From Marsupella aquatica (Eukaryota > Marchantiophyta), in the NCBI GenBank assembly GCA_973895155.1, contig OZ316893.1:5208001-5272000 (forward strand): a DNA stretch of 64,000 nt, written 5' to 3'. Position numbers and translations under genes: made by a program. The notes under the pieces were generated by a model, which saw only the letters and a list, made by a program, of their open reading frames with translations, made no database searches and was not told the DNA's origin. Below are positions 63,326 through 64,000 of this stretch, one piece after another; the first letter of the stretch is position 1; each line of letters opens with the position of its first letter.

Positions 63326-63479
63326 CTGGGACTTCTCAGTTCCAGGCTCATCTCCTGGCCAACTGAAACCATTCACAGCTCGTTCGTTCCATCGGTCAAG
63401 TGTCCATCCAGAAGCGTCACTAGTGCTCGCACTGTGACGCGAGCTCTCTCCTTCAGTCTCTCACTCACTCAGCCTTTTG

Positions 63480-64000
63480 GAGCACTCGACGTTTGATTCG
63501 ATCGTTGCTTCAGGAGGTCGAAGCCTTTTGTTGAAGCTCCGCGCCGCAATCTGAGCTGTTTGAATTCACACTCCGTCTCGTTCTTCAAGTTGCTCGCAGC
63601 CAGGTCGAAGCAATCTCTGAAGCTCGCGCAGCGAAATCTTAGCTCGATCGATCTACGATCATTCTGTCTGTCTCGGTTTCGTTCGCTGCAAACTGAGGTA
63701 GGCTTGAGCATTTGGGCGAAACTGAGCACAGAAATCTTAGCTGCATTACGAACACTGTGTCTGTCTGTGCACGGACGGGCATTTCGAGCATGCATTCAGT
63801 GATCTTTGAATTCAGTGTCTTTGAATTTGACGTACTAAATTTTTGCAATGATGACTCCTGCAGTTCACTTGACTGTCTCTGCGGCAGTCGGGAATCCCGG
63901 TTTTCATGGTCTACAAGCAACTGACAAAAATTGAGAATCCCGCCCCGGTTTCTCCCTGCGAACACGGGCACTGCGGGCGGACGGACAACACTTTGGTCGG
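63480..64000 (+). promoter_or_regulatory. Diverged copy of the phytoene desaturase 5' region
   Basis: Collinear with about 31890-32390 over its length. Shared blocks in order are AGCTCCGCGC, CGTCTCGTTC, TTTCGAGCAT, TTGCAATGATG, TGCAGTTCACTTG, CAAGCAACTG, AATTGAGAATC-like, and GGACGGACAACA at the very end. In the phytoene desaturase gene the last block lies about 100 bases before the start codon, so a coding start is predicted about 100 bases past 64000. Whether that gene is a second phytoene desaturase cannot be seen here. Confidence 0.6.

Larger units (their letters stand above)
61816..63479. other. Intergenic stretch before the right-edge duplication
   Basis: No gene is recognisable. It contains a (CATC)n microsatellite and a possible tRNA-derived short element, listed separately. 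Frames here are under 110 codons and unsupported. Confidence 0.4.

Overview
The window looks like nuclear DNA of a land plant. It has spliced genes with GT-AG introns, long gene-poor stretches and nested plant transposons. It holds two well-supported plant genes. One is phytoene desaturase (14 exons, + strand, 32471-37485), a plastid carotenoid enzyme. The other is S-adenosylmethionine synthetase (2 coding exons, - strand, 15108-17741). An early-diverging land plant such as a bryophyte is my guess from the gene structures; the sequence alone does not prove it. Nothing looks prokaryotic, and I see no CRISPR array, rRNA gene or complete tRNA gene.

Layout. 1-3037: unassigned sequence with short repeats and a decayed repeat-bearing reading frame. 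3038-9052: a complete but coding-dead Copia LTR retrotransposon with 5-bp target duplications. 9968-11464 (-): a frameshifted Myb/SANT-like gene. 11465-15107: no gene, but a perfect 24-bp hairpin at 13563-13631. 15108-17741 (-): SAM synthetase. 18.2-21.2 kb: tandem repeats and an orphan first exon resembling cellulose synthase-like D. About 22.2-29.96 kb: an autonomous-type Helitron whose 15-exon RepHel gene carries one premature stop. A second, inverted Helitron-like 3' end lies 65 bp beyond it. 31.9-37.5 kb: phytoene desaturase with its 5' region. 41347-47621 (-): a 5'-truncated LINE with an 18-bp target duplication, itself split by a 3.86-kb TG...CA element with a 5-bp target duplication and gag-like remnants. 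48851-49105: an 84-residue protein, possibly plastid-targeted. 55146-57247: a three-exon gene of unknown function. 63480-64000: a diverged copy of the phytoene desaturase 5' region, which predicts a second gene just past the window edge.

The two enzyme genes belong to unrelated pathways (carotenoid synthesis and methyl-donor supply) and do not form a functional cluster. Most of the remaining sequence is explained by waves of transposon insertion. The most unusual points are the Helitron gene with small phase-2 exons, the tail-to-tail Helitron ends, the gag-only nested element without visible LTRs, and the duplicated phytoene desaturase leader at the right edge. All exon models were built by eye from reading frames and splice signals, without alignment or transcript data.
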